Positions 26,940-36,384 are shown, counted from the stretch's first letter. The stretch: 64,000 bases of DNA from Bacillota bacterium (GCA_023407175.1 JAEYMU010000030.1:124001-188000), one strand, 5' to 3'. Notes: a model not told the origin generated them from the letters alone. Program-made: numbers and translations.

Positions 26940-27002
26940 AGTACTGCCTTGACGCAAATATCAAGCCTTGCATATGAAACAATATTACGTTAAGGCAGTA
27001 CT
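26940..27002. repeat. AGTACTG palindromic repeat, copy 3
   Basis: Ends AGTACTGCCTT and AAGGCAGTACT, with imperfect inner arms (ACGCAAATAT against ATATTACGT). It lies upstream of the HMA-DsbD_2 gene, so it probably falls in that transcript's leader or promoter area and marks the right border of the copper block. Confidence 0.75.
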
Positions 27003-27076
27003 AATACTTTACTCTATCATATCAGCCGATTGTGGAGATAATATGGAGATAAGATTTTTATATCATGGGAAAAGGG

Positions 27077-27105
27077 TATTCATTTCCCGGGTTATGTGCT
27101 ATAAT
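27077..27105 (+). promoter_or_regulatory. Possible rqcH promoter
   Basis: TATAAT at 27100-27105 with TATTCA 17 bp upstream. The -10 is consensus, the -35 weak. Leader about 135 nt. Confidence 0.4.
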
Positions 27106-27137
27106 TCATGATTATATGTAACTGTTCAGAGCAAAGT

Positions 27138-27198
27138 AAATTTATGCAAAAATATGCGGTGAAGGCTTGCATGCATAAGCATATTTTGGTATAAATTT
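27138..27198 (+). other. Inverted repeat in the rqcH leader
   Basis: AAATTTATGCAAAAATATGC pairs with GCATATTTTGGTATAAATTT over 20 bp with two mismatches. Between them is a second near-palindrome, GCTTGCATGCATAAGC. It ends 27 bp before the ribosome binding site and could influence expression. Confidence 0.55.
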
Positions 27199-27244
27199 AT
27201 ATGCCGCCCAAATTCGGGGGGGTATGGCAGAATGGAGGTTTTTT

Positions 27245-29017
27245 ATGGCATTTGATGGTATTGTAATCGCCAATCTAATACAGGAGCTTCGTCAAACTCT
27301 GCTTGGGGGCAGGATTAATAAAATTGCCCAACCGGAGAAGGACGAACTCATATTAACCATTAAGGGACAGGGGAGGGAGCAGTATAAGCTCTTAATGTCG
27401 GCAGGTGCAGGGCTTCCACTGATTTATCTTACGGAGAACACCAAGCCGAGTCCTCTGACGGCACCTAACTTTTGCATGCTGCTACGAAAGCATCTAAACA
27501 GCGCCCGTATTATTGATATTTTTCAGCCGGGTCTTGAACGTATTATCCATTTTAAGCTGGAGCACCTGGATGAAATGGGTGATCTCTGTGTGAAATATTT
27601 AATTATGGAGCTAATGGGAAAGCACAGTAATATCATCTTCTGTGATGAAGAATTGAATATTATTGACAGCATCAAAAGGGTTAACCAGTTCATCAGCTCC
27701 GTTCGTGAGGTGCTCCCCGGACGAAAGTATTTTGTACCGCAGACGACAGAAAAGCTCGATCCCCTGAACCTTACACAGGAAGCCTTTGACAGCTTTATTC
27801 TTAAGAAGCCCATGCCAATCGGCAAGGCTCTTTATAACAGCCTGACCGGAATTAGTCCACTCATCGCCAATGAGCTCTGCTGCCGTGCTTCCCTTGACTC
27901 AGGTGATTCCACCGAAGCATTGAACGAAGCGGCCGGCCTTCATCTCTACAATATGCTGATCCGTCTCATGGAGGATGTAAAAAACGCTTCCTTCACCCCC
28001 AATATTGTGTTACAGGAGGGCAATCCCGTTGAATTCTCCAGTGTGGCACTTACCTGCTATCAGGGTCTGGAGCTTCAGAGCTTTTCCTCCATCTCCGAGC
28101 TGCTGGAAGCCTTCTATGCCTCCAAGGATGCCGCGGCCAGAATCAAGCAAAAATCCTTTGATTTGCGTAAGGTGGTTTCCAATGCAATCGACCGTGCCTC
28201 CAAAAAATATGATCTTCAACAAAAGCAGCTTAAGGATACCGAAAAAAGGGACAAGTATAAGGTGTACGGAGAACTGATAACCGCTTACGGCTACGGGCTT
28301 GAGCCGGGAGCAAAGGTCTTGAATACCTTGAACTATTATGATAACACGGAAATCAGTATACCCCTTGATGAAACCATAGCTCCGATGGAAAACGCCAAAA
28401 ATTATTTTGAAAAATACAGTAAATTAAAACGTACCTATGATGCCCTGACCATCCAGCTTAACGACACGGCGGATGAGCTTACCCATCTGGAATCCATCCG
28501 AGCCGCCCTTGACATCGCGACAGAGGAAAATGATCTGGCTGCGATTAAGCGCGAGCTGACGGAGTACGGTTATATTCGCCGTAAATTCACAAATGGTTCG
28601 GGAGGGAAGGAGAAGAAAAGCTCCTCTGCCAAGGCTGGAGGTAAGAGTAAACCCCTCCATTATATCTCCCCTGACGGCTTCCACATGTATGTGGGTAAGA
28701 ACAATTACCAGAATGACGAGCTGACCTTCCAGCTCGCCGAGGGCGGTGACTGGTGGTTCCATGCTAAGAAAACCGCCGGTTCCCATGTAATTGTCAAAGC
28801 AGAGGGAAAGAAGCTCCCCGACCGGACCTTCGAGGAGGCCGCAAGGCTTGCCGCTTATTATTCCAGTGCAAGAGCCGCCGATAAGGTCGAGATTGACTAC
28901 ACTCTGAAGAAAAATATCAGAAAGCCCGCAGGAGGCAAGCCGGGATTCGTTGTCTACTATACCAACTATTCCATGGTTGCCAAATCGGATATCACCGGTA
29001 TTGAACAGATCGTTTAA
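27245..29017 (+). CDS. rqcH: Ribosome quality control protein RqcH (NFACT family)
   Basis: Binds stalled 50S subunits and recruits tRNA-Ala to add C-terminal alanine tails. Older annotation calls it fibronectin-binding protein. NFACT-N starts MAFDGIVIANLIQEL, HhH and coiled-coil segments occupy about residues 180-440, and the NFACT-R domain (SPDGFHMYVGKNNYQND, GDWWFHAKKTAGSHV) is at about 460-580. The total is 590 residues. The known DR pair reads ER here (Glu98-Arg99). The start has GGAGG six bases upstream; an earlier ATG lies before this site. Confidence 0.92.
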   Translation: MAFDGIVIANLIQELRQTLLGGRINKIAQPEKDELILTIKGQGREQYKLLMSAGAGLPLIYLTENTKPSPLTAPNFCMLLRKHLNSARIIDIFQPGLERIIHFKLEHLDEMGDLCVKYLIMELMGKHSNIIFCDEELNIIDSIKRVNQFISSVREVLPGRKYFVPQTTEKLDPLNLTQEAFDSFILKKPMPIGKALYNSLTGISPLIANELCCRASLDSGDSTEALNEAAGLHLYNMLIRLMEDVKNASFTPNIVLQEGNPVEFSSVALTCYQGLELQSFSSISELLEAFYASKDAAARIKQKSFDLRKVVSNAIDRASKKYDLQQKQLKDTEKRDKYKVYGELITAYGYGLEPGAKVLNTLNYYDNTEISIPLDETIAPMENAKNYFEKYSKLKRTYDALTIQLNDTADELTHLESIRAALDIATEENDLAAIKRELTEYGYIRRKFTNGSGGKEKKSSSAKAGGKSKPLHYISPDGFHMYVGKNNYQNDELTFQLAEGGDWWFHAKKTAGSHVIVKAEGKKLPDRTFEEAARLAAYYSSARAADKVEIDYTLKKNIRKPAGGKPGFVVYYTNYSMVAKSDITGIEQIV

Positions 29018-29029
29018 GGAGATGTAAAA

Positions 29030-29860
29030 ATGATTCTTGCAGACTACCATGTCCACTCTGAATTTTCAAGTGATTCCCAGGCTCCCATGGAGCAGGTAAT
29101 TGAAAGAGCTCTGGAACTGGGCTTAAGCAGGCTATGCTTTACCGACCACATGGATTATGATTATCCTCCGGTCAGCCGCCATGATTTTATGTTCGACCCT
29201 GAGGCCTATGTGAAAAAGCTTGCTTCGCTACGAGAGCAATACCATAAGAAAATTGAAATTCTGACCGGTATCGAGCTTGGATTGCAGCCCCATCTGTTAG
29301 AGCGCCTGAATTCCCTGATTAATAAATATCCCTTTGACTTTATTATCGGCTCCTCCCACGTTGTAGACCATTATGACCCATACTTTCCTGAGTACTGGGA
29401 GGATAAGACAAAGGAGCAGGGTATTACCCGGTACTTTGAATCGATTATTGAAAACTGCAAAGTCTTTCATGCCTTTCATGTATATGGACACATTGATTAT
29501 ATTATCCGCTATGTACCAAAAAAGTATATTGATCCCTCCGGCAAAAGTATGCCGGACTATTCTTATCTTGATTTCTCCGATCTTCTGGATGAAGTGCTTA
29601 AGACCATCCTCTCCTATGGCAGGGGAATTGAAGTAAATTCGGCGGGACTAAAATACGGTCTTCCCTATCCGCACCCCAAGGCCGAGATTTTAAAAAGATA
29701 CCGGGAGCTGGGAGGAGAGCTTATTACGATCGGTTCCGATGCCCATAAACCTGAGCATCTGTGTTATGATTTTTCCCTTCTACCGGAATATCTTAAGTCT
29801 CTGGGTTTTCGTTATTACGCTGTATTTAAACAGGGCCAGCCCACGTACGAAAAACTGTAG
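29030..29860 (+). CDS. PHP-domain phosphatase, histidinol-phosphatase (HisJ) family
   Basis: A 276-residue PHP hydrolase. Metal ligands are visible in DYHVHSEFSSDS (residues 5-16), TDHMDY, GIELG, GSSHVVD, YGHIDYI and GSDAHKPE. This set fits the HisJ/YtvP family that makes histidinol, though no other his gene is near. A role in another phosphoester reaction is possible. It lies 12 bp after rqcH with AAGGAG ahead of its ATG, so the two are co-transcribed. Confidence 0.85.
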   Translation: MILADYHVHSEFSSDSQAPMEQVIERALELGLSRLCFTDHMDYDYPPVSRHDFMFDPEAYVKKLASLREQYHKKIEILTGIELGLQPHLLERLNSLINKYPFDFIIGSSHVVDHYDPYFPEYWEDKTKEQGITRYFESIIENCKVFHAFHVYGHIDYIIRYVPKKYIDPSGKSMPDYSYLDFSDLLDEVLKTILSYGRGIEVNSAGLKYGLPYPHPKAEILKRYRELGGELITIGSDAHKPEHLCYDFSLLPEYLKSLGFRYYAVFKQGQPTYEKL

Positions 29861-29920
29861 GCTCAAGGTCTCAGAAAAGGAAAACGGTGGGGATCAAATA
29901 CAACTCATCCGTAGCTTGTC

Positions 29921-31015
29921 CTACTTAATGATTGTTCCCCCACCGATTACATAATCGTTCTGATAAAATACAACTGCCTGTCCGGGAGTAATTGCCCGCT
30001 GCGGTTCCCGGAAGATGCATTCCAGCCTGTCCTTCCCTGTCTTTTTAATGGTACATGGAGCTCCCTTATGGCTGTAGCGTATCTTCGCCTCTACCTCAAG
30101 CTCCCCGTCCAAATCCGGGATCGCCATAAAATTCAGCCGATCCGCATACAGGCGATCAGAAAATACTTCCTCCGAGCTTCCGATTACCACTTCATTTTCC
30201 TTGGACTTAAGCTCAAGGACAAAGACAGGATGTCCCATTGCCAAATTCAAGCCCTTTCGCTGTCCTACTGTATAATTAATCAAGCCCCGGTGTCTTCCCA
30301 GAATTTCACCGGCGGTATTAACAAAATTACCGGGAGTTAAACCTGCCACATTGCCATCGCTTTCCTGCTTCAAATAGTCCTGAATAAATCCGGCATAATC
30401 ATTATCCGCCACAAAGCAGATTTCCTGACTGTCAGGTTTATCCGCTACGATAAGCCCCAGCTCATTCGCCATCGCCCTGATTTGATCCTTGGAATATTCA
30501 CCGACCGGCATCAGGGTATGGGCTAACTGATACTGGGTCAGATTATACAGGGCATAGGTCTGATCCTTAGCCGCCGTAACAGATTTTTGTATGGTATACC
30601 TTCCGTTTGGCAGCTTCGCTATTCGCGCATAATGTCCGGTCGCTATAAAGGAGGCTCCGATATCCAGGGAACGCTTCAAAAGCGCCTCCCATTTCACATA
30701 ACGGTTACAGGCGATACAGGGATTTGGCGTATGTGCCTGAAGATACTCCGACACAAAATAGTCGATTACCTGTTCCTTAAAATCCTTTTTAAAATTCATG
30801 ACATAATATGGGATATCAAGAGCAGCAGCCACCCTTCTGGCATCCTCAACCGCACTAAGTCCACAGCAGCCGCCCTTTTCCTCCATGCTGCAGAGCTCTT
30901 CCTCCTGCCAGATCTGCATGGTTACACCGATCACATCATAGCCCTGCTTTTTTAATAGCCAGGCAGCCACAGAGGAGTCCACGCCCCCTGACATGCCTAC
31001 TACGACCTTCTCCAT
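29921..31015 (-). CDS. mnmA: tRNA-specific 2-thiouridylase
   Basis: Makes s2U34 in the wobble position of Lys, Glu and Gln tRNAs. The PP-loop SGGVDSS is at residues 9-15. The two catalytic cysteines lie in NPCIACN and SQEICFV. C-terminal beta-barrel segments end with the conserved TPGQAVVFY and VIGGGTI. The length (364) is typical. The stop of iscU and the start of mnmA share TAATG, so translation is coupled to the sulfur donor machinery, a common Clostridia arrangement. Confidence 0.96.
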   Translation of the reverse strand: MEKVVVGMSGGVDSSVAAWLLKKQGYDVIGVTMQIWQEEELCSMEEKGGCCGLSAVEDARRVAAALDIPYYVMNFKKDFKEQVIDYFVSEYLQAHTPNPCIACNRYVKWEALLKRSLDIGASFIATGHYARIAKLPNGRYTIQKSVTAAKDQTYALYNLTQYQLAHTLMPVGEYSKDQIRAMANELGLIVADKPDSQEICFVADNDYAGFIQDYLKQESDGNVAGLTPGNFVNTAGEILGRHRGLINYTVGQRKGLNLAMGHPVFVLELKSKENEVVIGSSEEVFSDRLYADRLNFMAIPDLDGELEVEAKIRYSHKGAPCTIKKTGKDRLECIFREPQRAITPGQAVVFYQNDYVIGGGTIIK

Positions 31016-31452
31016 TAATATTCTACCTCTTCCTCACCATCATGGATATCGGACTTGGGCTTTGACAGGCCTTCGATGATTATCTTATTCTTCTGGGCAT
31101 AATCCCATAAAGCGGCATGAATTGCTTCCTCGGCTAAGAGGGAACAGTGCACCTTTACCGGGGGCAATCCGTCAAGGGCCTCCATAACAGCCTTATTGGT
31201 TATCGTTAAAGCCTCCTGAACCGATTTTCCCTTAACAAGCTCTGTTGCCATACTGCTGGTAGCCACAGCCGCACCGCAGCCGAAGGTCTTGAATTTCACA
31301 TCATGTATGATTCCTTCGCCGTCGATATCAAGATATATTCTCATGATATCCCCGCACTTGGCATTTCCTACAGTTCCGACACCGCTTGCATTCTCTATCT
31401 CTCCGACATTTCTCGGATTTGTAAAATGATCCATTACTTTCTCTGAATACAT
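31015..31452 (-). CDS. iscU: Fe-S cluster scaffold protein IscU/NifU-like
   Basis: A 145-residue scaffold on which Fe-S clusters are built. The three cluster-binding cysteines are Cys33 (AKCGD, with the conserved Asp35), Cys59 (TFGCGAA) and Cys103 (VHCSLLAEEA). The short acidic C-terminal tail is typical of the Clostridia NifU-like form. It lies 50 bp after iscS behind AAGGAGG. Sulfur would come from the IscS product and clusters or sulfur pass on in the same operon. Confidence 0.95.
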   Translation of the reverse strand: MYSEKVMDHFTNPRNVGEIENASGVGTVGNAKCGDIMRIYLDIDGEGIIHDVKFKTFGCGAAVATSSMATELVKGKSVQEALTITNKAVMEALDGLPPVKVHCSLLAEEAIHAALWDYAQKNKIIIEGLSKPKSDIHDGEEEVEY

Positions 31453-31502
31453 ATAAATTCCTCCTTTGATTATATGCCTAGTCCTTCGTTATCATTGCCC
31501 GA

Positions 31503-32681
31503 TTATCTTTTCTTTATGAAATCCTCATAGAGCGGGGACATCTTACGCAGCTTATCAACAATTTCCTTAATCTGATCCACTGTATAGTTGATTTCTTCTT
31601 CCGTATTCTCATCACTTAAGGTGAGCCGAAGGGAACCGTGTGCAATTTCATGGGGCAGTCCGATGGCAAGCAGTACATGGGAAGGATCCAAGGAACCCGA
31701 GGTACAGGCTGAACCGCTGGAGCCACAGATATTCTTCATATCCAGCATGATGAGCAGGGACTCACCCTCAATAAACTGAAAGCTGAAATTTGCATTGTTG
31801 GGAAGCCTTCTGGTCCGGTCGCCGTTTAATCGAACAAAGGGAATTTCCTCCAATACTCTTTTAATCAACAGATTACGAAGCCTTAATTCCTTATCTATGC
31901 TTTCCTTCATGGAAGCAAGCGCCAGCTCGGTTGCTTTTCCGTAGCCGACAATCCCCGGTACGTTCTCCGTTCCGGCTCTTCTTTGCCGTTCCTGTGCTCC
32001 GCCATGCATAAAGGAACGGATTTTAACACCCTTTCTGATGTACAAAAAGCCAATACCCTTCGGGCCATTTATCTTATGTGCACTGGAGCTTAGCATGTGG
32101 ATATTCAGCTCATTCACGTCGATAGGCACATGCCCGAAGGCTTGTACTGCATCGGTATGAAACAATATGTTATATTTCTTTGCTATTTCACCAATTTCCT
32201 TAATTGGCTGCATGGTTCCGATTTCATTGTTGGCAAACATCACCGAAATCAGTATGGTGGTCGGACGGATCGCCTTCTCAAGCTGATCCAGCTTTAATAT
32301 CCCGTTCTCATCCACATCAATATAGGTTACCTCTACCCCATGCTTTTGCAGATACTCACAGGCATGGAGAATTGCATGATGCTCTATTTTTGAGGTAATG
32401 ATATGATTTCCTTTATCGGCATAGGCATCCACTGCGGCCTTTAAAGCCCAGTTATCGGATTCCGTCCCGCCGGCGGTAAAATATATTTCCGAAGCGTCCG
32501 CACCGAGTGCCTTTGCTATGGTGTCCCTTGCTTCATCAACAGCTTTTTTATTCTGACCAGCGAATTCATATACGCTGGATGGATTGCCATATAATTCTGT
32601 GAAATAGGGAAGCATGGCTTCCACAACCTCAGGCCGCGTCTTTGTAGTTGCAGCATTATCAAGATATATTTTCTTCTCCAT
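31503..32681 (-). CDS. iscS: Cysteine desulfurase
   Basis: A PLP enzyme that takes sulfur from cysteine as a persulfide for Fe-S clusters and for MnmA. The start YLDNAATT, the PLP lysine Lys203 in SSAHKINGPKG, the HTDAVQ motif and the active-site Cys326 in GSACTSG are all present. At 392 residues it is a group I IscS/NifS type. It follows iscR by 24 bp in the isc-mnmA operon. GGAG is nine bases ahead of the ATG. Confidence 0.96.
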   Translation of the reverse strand: MEKKIYLDNAATTKTRPEVVEAMLPYFTELYGNPSSVYEFAGQNKKAVDEARDTIAKALGADASEIYFTAGGTESDNWALKAAVDAYADKGNHIITSKIEHHAILHACEYLQKHGVEVTYIDVDENGILKLDQLEKAIRPTTILISVMFANNEIGTMQPIKEIGEIAKKYNILFHTDAVQAFGHVPIDVNELNIHMLSSSAHKINGPKGIGFLYIRKGVKIRSFMHGGAQERQRRAGTENVPGIVGYGKATELALASMKESIDKELRLRNLLIKRVLEEIPFVRLNGDRTRRLPNNANFSFQFIEGESLLIMLDMKNICGSSGSACTSGSLDPSHVLLAIGLPHEIAHGSLRLTLSDENTEEEINYTVDQIKEIVDKLRKMSPLYEDFIKKR

Positions 32682-32705
32682 GATGTCTTTCTCCTTTATT
32701 TCATT

Positions 32706-33179
32706 TTATTTACCACAGGTCTGTTTTGTTTTATTATCCGCTGGAGCGGATCCGGCCTGAACCTTTTTGCTCACTTCTACCAGCTCGGATAGTCTGATAC
32801 TGTCTACCGCGTCATTTATACTATCACTTATACGCTTCCAAACATATTTTGTTACACAGGAATCCGCGTTGCTGCAGTTTCCGTCACCTCCCGCCACCTC
32901 CGAACAATCAACGGGGCTTAAATCGCCCTCCAGGGCCCGAAGGATGTCTCCTACGGATATCTCCTCGGCTGGAGCAGCCAGCTGATAACCGCCCTGGGCT
33001 CCGCGAATGCTCGTTACAATACCTGCTTTCTTAAGCTTTGCGATCAACTGTTCCAGATAGTTCATCGATATTGCCTGTCTTTCCGCTATCTGGCTCAGCG
33101 CTACTGCTTCTTCGCCGGAATGTACTGCCAGATCAAGTACCGCCCTTAGTCCATATCTGCCCTTGGTTGACAGCTTCAT
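32706..33179 (-). CDS. iscR: Rrf2-family Fe-S regulator IscR
   Basis: A 157-residue winged-helix repressor: MKLSTKGRYGLRAVLDLAVH, the recognition region ISMNYLEQLIAKLKKAGIV and wing GAQGGYQLA. Cys92, Cys102 and Cys108 (VDCSE, GNCSN, DSCVT) are the expected [2Fe-2S] ligands. It is first in the iscR-iscS-iscU-mnmA operon and most likely represses it when holding a cluster. I start at the ATG with GAGG about 8 bases upstream; a GTG three codons earlier is too close to that site. Confidence 0.93.
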   Translation of the reverse strand: MKLSTKGRYGLRAVLDLAVHSGEEAVALSQIAERQAISMNYLEQLIAKLKKAGIVTSIRGAQGGYQLAAPAEEISVGDILRALEGDLSPVDCSEVAGGDGNCSNADSCVTKYVWKRISDSINDAVDSIRLSELVEVSKKVQAGSAPADNKTKQTCGK

Positions 33180-33249
33180 TTGCTTCACCTCGTCTATTTC
33201 TACTATTTTATTTCCTACTGATTTAATCCCTATTATTTTACTCGGTTAT

Positions 33250-33278
33250 AATATAACACCACGTTAATATCATGTCAA
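33250..33278 (-). promoter_or_regulatory. Promoter of the isc-mnmA operon
   Basis: On the minus strand consensus TTGACA and TATATT are exactly 17 bp apart, about 70 bp before iscR. The spacer GATATTAACGTGGTG is the likely target area for IscR, but no clean palindrome was seen. Confidence 0.75.
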
Positions 33279-33404
33279 TATAGTTTGAAAAATTTTCATA
33301 ATATTTTTATTCTGAGATTTTAAGCTCCCGAAGGGAAGCTCCTGATTCATAAGTTTTGCCAAAGGCAAATATATATACATAGAAAAGAATTGTAAGGTTG
33401 ATCT

Positions 33405-34985
33405 ATGAAGCATAAAGCAGTCATTACTGCACAACAGCTTAAATATATGAAAAACAGCAATATTGTGAAGGGTACCCTGATATTGACCCTGTCAGGGTTT
33501 ATTATCCGGTTCATTGGCTTTTTCTATCGTATCTTTTTGTCCAATACGATGGGTGCGGAGCTGATGGGCATCTATCAGCTGGTCTTTCCTGTATATGGTA
33601 TCTGTTTTACCATCTATGCCAGCGGTATACAGACCTCTATCTCAAGGCTTGTTGCCGGTGAGATCGGAAAGCGCAATCCAAAAAATGTCTCCCGTATTTT
33701 AGGTGTCGGTATGGTGCTTTCCGTTCTCCTGGCTGTTGCTATGTCCGCCCTGATCTATTTTTATGCTGATTTTATTGCCTGGCGTATTCTATTGGAGGAG
33801 CGCTGTGCCTCCTCACTTAAGATTCTTGCAGTTGCATTTCCCTTCTGCGGAGTAACCGCCTGCATCAACGGCTATTATTACGGGCTCAAAAAAGCCGGGG
33901 TTCCGGCTGCAACCCAGCTTTTGGAACAGGTAGTCCGGGTTATCGCAGTCTATTTTATCGCCCTGTATTTCGGCAATGGAGAATTGAAGGTTACCTGTGA
34001 GATGGCAGTGATTGGTCTTGTGGCAGGCGAGATTGCCTCCTGCCTGTATAACAGCGCAGCATTGTTTCACGAGAAATCACCCTCCAGACAGCTAATCGTG
34101 GATATGGACCCGAATGCCAAAAAAAGCAGGCCCAAGCTGATTATCAAGAATCTTCTGGTATTAAGCGTTCCCCTGTCCGCCAACCGTTTGCTGTTAAGCA
34201 TTCTTCACAGCATTGAGGCTGTACTCATCCCGTCAATGCTCCGGCGCTCAGGCCTAAGCAGCCAGGATTCCCTGGTAGTGTATGGTGTCTTAAATGGAAT
34301 GTCTATTCCTTTTATTATGTTTCCTACTGCACTGATTAATGCATTGGCCGTCCTTTTACTTCCGACGATTTCTGAAGCACAGGCAATCAATAATGATAAG
34401 CTGATCGGAAAAACCACTGCCATATCCATTAAGTACAGCCTGATTGTCGGAATTGTAAGCACCGGTATCTTTGTTGCCTTTGGACGTGATCTTGGAATTT
34501 CAGTATTCCATAACGAATCAGCCGGTGAATATCTGATGATACTGGCCTGGCTCTGCCCCTTCTTCTATCTGACCACCACCTTGGGCAGTGTTATCAATGG
34601 GCTTGGCAAGGCACATGTCACCTTCATTAACTCGATCATTGCCAGTCTGTTGAAGATATTATTTATTGTTATCTTAATTCCCTACCGCGGAATTAATGGA
34701 TATCTTATTTCCTTATTGATCGGACAGCTCATCGTGACCGGACTTGATACCCTTGCAGTTATAAAAAATGTTCATTTTTCCCTGGATAACATCAACTCTA
34801 TCCTTAAGCCGGGACTTATCACTTTGCTTGGCTGTATTATCATCCGGGAGGGCTATCAGTATACAAAAAAAATGACACATATCAATGAAGTAGTATATTT
34901 ACTGGGCTTCTGCTTCCTTTTATGCGTCATTTGCACTATTCTTTTGGTTATAACCGGTGCTGTTTCTAAAAAGGATTTTAAATAA
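33405..34985 (+). CDS. SpoVB/MurJ-type flippase (MOP superfamily)
   Basis: A 526-residue polytopic protein with about 14 membrane spans. The start KGTLILTLSGFIIRFIGFFYRI, then NTMGAELMGIYQLVFPVYG and SRLVAGEIGKRN, match the SpoVB/YkvU/MurJ-like polysaccharide transporters that flip lipid-linked precursors. Spore cortex or cell-wall precursor transport is likely, but the exact substrate cannot be told. The ribosome binding site AAGG is modest. Two small hairpins (AAGCTCCC/GGGAAGCT and TTTGCC/GGCAAA) lie just upstream. Its end overlaps the convergent GGDEF gene by 8 bases. Confidence 0.88.
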   Translation: MKHKAVITAQQLKYMKNSNIVKGTLILTLSGFIIRFIGFFYRIFLSNTMGAELMGIYQLVFPVYGICFTIYASGIQTSISRLVAGEIGKRNPKNVSRILGVGMVLSVLLAVAMSALIYFYADFIAWRILLEERCASSLKILAVAFPFCGVTACINGYYYGLKKAGVPAATQLLEQVVRVIAVYFIALYFGNGELKVTCEMAVIGLVAGEIASCLYNSAALFHEKSPSRQLIVDMDPNAKKSRPKLIIKNLLVLSVPLSANRLLLSILHSIEAVLIPSMLRRSGLSSQDSLVVYGVLNGMSIPFIMFPTALINALAVLLLPTISEAQAINNDKLIGKTTAISIKYSLIVGIVSTGIFVAFGRDLGISVFHNESAGEYLMILAWLCPFFYLTTTLGSVINGLGKAHVTFINSIIASLLKILFIVILIPYRGINGYLISLLIGQLIVTGLDTLAVIKNVHFSLDNINSILKPGLITLLGCIIIREGYQYTKKMTHINEVVYLLGFCFLLCVICTILLVITGAVSKKDFK

Positions 34986-36384
34986 CCGGAGAGCTAAGGA
35001 GATAGTTGTTCTTTCCCTGCTCCTTAACACGATAGAGGGCCTGATCCGCCTGCTCCATCAGCTGCTCGTAACGCAAGCCGGAGGCAGGATAGAGAGCAAC
35101 ACCGATGCTGGCGGAAATCTTGATCGGGCTGTTATTACACAGATAGGTGGTGTCCAGCTTATCCTTTAAAAGGGTTGCCTTCTCTTCAACCTCGTCATCA
35201 TTTTCAATATTACCGGCAAAGACAATAAATTCATCACCGCCGACACGCCCGATAATCTCACCCTCGGAGAAAACCTCCTTGACACTGCCAATGACATAGA
35301 CCAGTACTTTGTCACCAACCAGATGTCCGTAATTATCATTAATGCTCTTGAAATCATCAAAATCCACCAGCATCAGCATATGTCTGCCTTTTTTATTACC
35401 GGTGATATATTTTTCAATTTTTTTAATTGTTACTTCCTTGTTGTAGACACCTGTTAACGGATCTCTCGTCGCCTTATATTCCAGTGCTTCCAGTTCTTTT
35501 TTCTGGGAGTCTACATTGACCATCTTGCCGATGACGCGAAAGGGATGCTTATTATCATCATAAATGGTTTTACCCATGAGCTGACACCAGATGAATTCAC
35601 CCAGCCGGTTTTTAATCCGGTACTCCGCTTCAATGAATCTTCTTCCCTCCGCCAAATGGTGGCAAAATTCCAGATAGACACCCCAGTCATCCGGATGAAT
35701 ACGATCCTTCAATATCACATGGTTTTCCTTGAAACTGGATATCACCGGGTCCATTCCGAATAAATCCTGGTATTTGTTCGTATATTTCATCTCATCCAAA
35801 GGAATATGGTATTCAAACAAAACATCGTTGAAGAGCTCAGTTGCGATACGGTAACGTTCTCCCTCCAGCAGAATAATGTTTTGCATCCGCTTCTGTTCAC
35901 TGATATCAACAAATACCACCGACAGCGTATGCTTGCCGTCCTTGCTGACCGAGCTGTTGCCGTTCATCAGCATATACAGTATAGTGCCGTCCTTAGTAAC
36001 CATCTGTACCTCATAGCGAATGGTATCATTCCCCAGCTGATCTTTGATATCCTGTGTAAAATCTGTATTTGATTGTTCGATAAAATCCAGCAGTGAGCTC
36101 TTGTTCTGCTCTCTCGTTTCATTTTTATCATAGCCTAAGATATCAAAGAAGCCCTGACTGGCATATAATATCCTGCAATTGTCCTCCAGTGTAAAATGTA
36201 CTAAGCCTGCCCGGATACTGTTTGTAATTTTTTTGAGTTCTGCTGCCGCACGGGTAACTTTTTTCTCGTTTTCCAGGCGCAGTAACAAAATAATAACTAC
36301 GATAATAATACATATACTTATTATGATAATTACTAACGACAGCAAAACAGCAGGCTCATTTAATATGCTGCCAATCCTTTTCAT
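34978..36384 (-). CDS. PAS-PAS-GGDEF diguanylate cyclase
   Basis: A 468-residue membrane-bound enzyme that should make c-di-GMP. One N-terminal span is at about residues 13-35 (LLSLVIIIISICIIIVVIIL). Two PAS domains follow (ILYASQGFFDILGYDKNE, and YTNKYQDLFGMDP with a PAC end). The GGDEF domain runs from about 305: DPLTGVYNKE, LVDFDDFKSIND and an intact GGDEF signature (GRVGGDEFIVF). The usual RxxD inhibitory site upstream of the signature is absent, so product inhibition may be weak. Signal unknown. Single gene, tail to tail with the flippase. Confidence 0.92.
   Translation of the reverse strand: MKRIGSILNEPAVLLSLVIIIISICIIIVVIILLLRLENEKKVTRAAAELKKITNSIRAGLVHFTLEDNCRILYASQGFFDILGYDKNETREQNKSSLLDFIEQSNTDFTQDIKDQLGNDTIRYEVQMVTKDGTILYMLMNGNSSVSKDGKHTLSVVFVDISEQKRMQNIILLEGERYRIATELFNDVLFEYHIPLDEMKYTNKYQDLFGMDPVISSFKENHVILKDRIHPDDWGVYLEFCHHLAEGRRFIEAEYRIKNRLGEFIWCQLMGKTIYDDNKHPFRVIGKMVNVDSQKKELEALEYKATRDPLTGVYNKEVTIKKIEKYITGNKKGRHMLMLVDFDDFKSINDNYGHLVGDKVLVYVIGSVKEVFSEGEIIGRVGGDEFIVFAGNIENDDEVEEKATLLKDKLDTTYLCNNSPIKISASIGVALYPASGLRYEQLMEQADQALYRVKEQGKNNYLLSSPVI

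Noticed and set aside
18851..27002. Composite transposon formed by the AGTACTG repeats
   Set aside because: No transposase, no target duplications, and repeat sequences differ too much to be recent insertion ends. Kept only as a repeat-family observation.
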